This document shows positions 4,578 through 5,129 of a DNA stretch of 5,129 bases, in pieces. Within the stretch, counting starts at the first letter, position 1, and every line of letters begins with the position of its first letter. The stretch spans positions 1-5,129 of the forward strand of contig CAZXSM010000107.1 of the NCBI GenBank assembly GCA_964643255.1, written 5' to 3'. This DNA is from JAAYRG01 sp964643255 (lineage in GTDB: Bacteria > Bacillota > Clostridia > Lachnospirales > Lachnospiraceae). The position numbers were made by a program, and so were the translations under genes. Below the pieces are notes generated by a model that was given only the letters and a program-made list of their open reading frames with translations, was not told the DNA's origin and made no database searches.

Positions 4578-4590
4578 ACATTTAAAATGT
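4578..4590 (+). repeat. 13-bp palindrome in the gap before the 88-residue protein gene
   Basis: ACATTT and AAATGT flank a single A, a perfect dyad about 72 bases before the start at 4662. The surrounding 4485-4661 gap is AT-rich, with no gene and no convincing promoter; a TATAAT at 4557-4562 and a TATTAT at 4622-4627 lack good -35 partners. An operator role is possible but unsupported beyond symmetry. Confidence 0.3.
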
Positions 4591-4661
4591 ACCTTAATAG
4601 ATAAATATCGTTTGAATTTTGTATTATAGAGCGAAATGGAAATTATTTATAGGAGATCATT

Positions 4662-4928
4662 ATGAAAAACAATCTTTTGAAAATTGTAATACCAGTTGTC
4701 ATATTAGTATTAATTTCGACTATTTATATTACAAGACCCAACTTTACTAAAGGTACGACTATTGATATGCAAGGAAAAGATGATAATTTTTCACAGTCTG
4801 GCATATACAAAGATAGTTTTAATTCAATTAAGGACTTAGAGAAGAGCTATAAAGATATTTCAGTCTCTGTAACCTTTAATGAACAATCATTTCAAATACC
4901 TTTAACTTCAATAAAAATATTGGAATAA
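4662..4928 (+). CDS. Short membrane-anchored extracytoplasmic protein, unknown function
   Basis: ATG at 4662 lies six bases after AGGAG (4651-4655). The 88-residue product has a basic start (MKNNLLK), one hydrophobic helix at about 6-24 and no lipobox Cys, then about 63 polar residues outside the membrane with a lysine/serine-rich helix (SFNSIKDLEKSYKD) and a strand-like end (ISVSVTFNEQSFQIPLTSIKILE). No family recognised. The extracytoplasmic part is short, but other frames after the stop do not extend it, so I see no sign of a recent frameshift. A similar anchored protein begins 71 bases downstream. Confidence 0.8.
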   Translation: MKNNLLKIVIPVVILVLISTIYITRPNFTKGTTIDMQGKDDNFSQSGIYKDSFNSIKDLEKSYKDISVSVTFNEQSFQIPLTSIKILE

Positions 4929-4999
4929 TACTGTAGTATTTTAAAATTCAATTCGCATCATTAGACTCAACTATTACTTATGAGAAAGAAGGGGTTACA

Positions 5000-5129
5000 T
5001 TGAAAATACTTAATAAGTGGAAGACAATAATATCCATACTTTTAATTATTACCTTGTTTTTTTGTATAATTAGCATTAATTCAAAACATAAAAGATATAT
5101 AGATGAAGATAAAGAACAATTTATTAGCA
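5000..5129 (+). CDS. Membrane-anchored protein, N-terminal part only (runs off window)
   Basis: TTG at 5000 follows AGAAGGGG (4987-4994) with a spacing of five. The 43 visible codons read a basic start (MKILNKWK), a hydrophobic helix at about 9-26 (TIISILLIITLFFCIIS) and a polar lysine-rich stretch NSKHKRYIDEDKEQF. A Cys at residue 22 lies inside the helix and lacks a lipobox context, so a signal anchor or signal peptide is more likely than a lipoprotein. The frame is open at the window's end. It uses a TTG start as the 150-592 gene does. Function cannot be told from this part. Confidence 0.75.
   Translation, partial: MKILNKWKTIISILLIITLFFCIISINSKHKRYIDEDKEQFIS

Noticed and set aside
4927..4940. 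AATACT/AGTATT stem as a terminator after the 88-residue gene
   Set aside because: The stem is only 6 bp, AT-rich, with a two-base loop and only four T after it.

Overview
The window is strongly A+T-rich. Every recognisable gene lies on the + strand behind a purine-rich Shine-Dalgarno of the AGGAGG/GGGGG type, and TTG and GTG starts are used alongside ATG. Together with small exported proteins and a tiny XRE-type regulator, this points to a low-GC Firmicute, most likely a clostridium or a relative in the Peptostreptococcaceae. No rRNA, tRNA, CRISPR array, transposase, integrase or phage structural gene is visible. It reads as an accessory stretch of unrelated small genes set one after another, not as a pathway operon.

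Left part (1-2101): a promoter-like site (57-85) precedes a membrane-anchored secreted protein whose anchor region carries a one-base frameshift (150-592). Then come a small lipoprotein (671-1030), a four-helix membrane protein (1114-1581) and another membrane-anchored extracytoplasmic protein (1673-2101). Imperfect hairpins follow the last two genes.

Middle part (2102-3382): a VOC/glyoxalase-fold protein (2217-2603), a 47-codon single-helix peptide reading frame with a good ribosome binding site but no usual start codon (2708-2851), and a 62-residue two-helix membrane protein (2944-3132). Related sequence motifs recur in the gaps around these genes, as if single genes had been inserted or exchanged at similar junctions. 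A 250-base gap (3133-3382) then carries several AT-rich repeats.

Right part (3383-5129): a short G/F-rich membrane protein resembling a truncated DUF3796-type protein is followed by an XRE-family regulator (3578-3778), with a 24-bp inverted repeat just before the pair. Directly after the regulator lies a decayed peptidase-S66 (MccF / LD-carboxypeptidase-like) gene. It has lost its N-terminal third and carries one frameshift and one nonsense codon. Two more membrane-anchored small proteins follow, the last running off the window.

Only the membrane-protein/regulator pair looks like a functional unit. The most interesting aspects are the repeated junction sequences around the small genes and the degree of decay (lost start codon, truncated peptidase, two one-base shifts). 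I could not identify a complete novel defence or biosynthetic system here.
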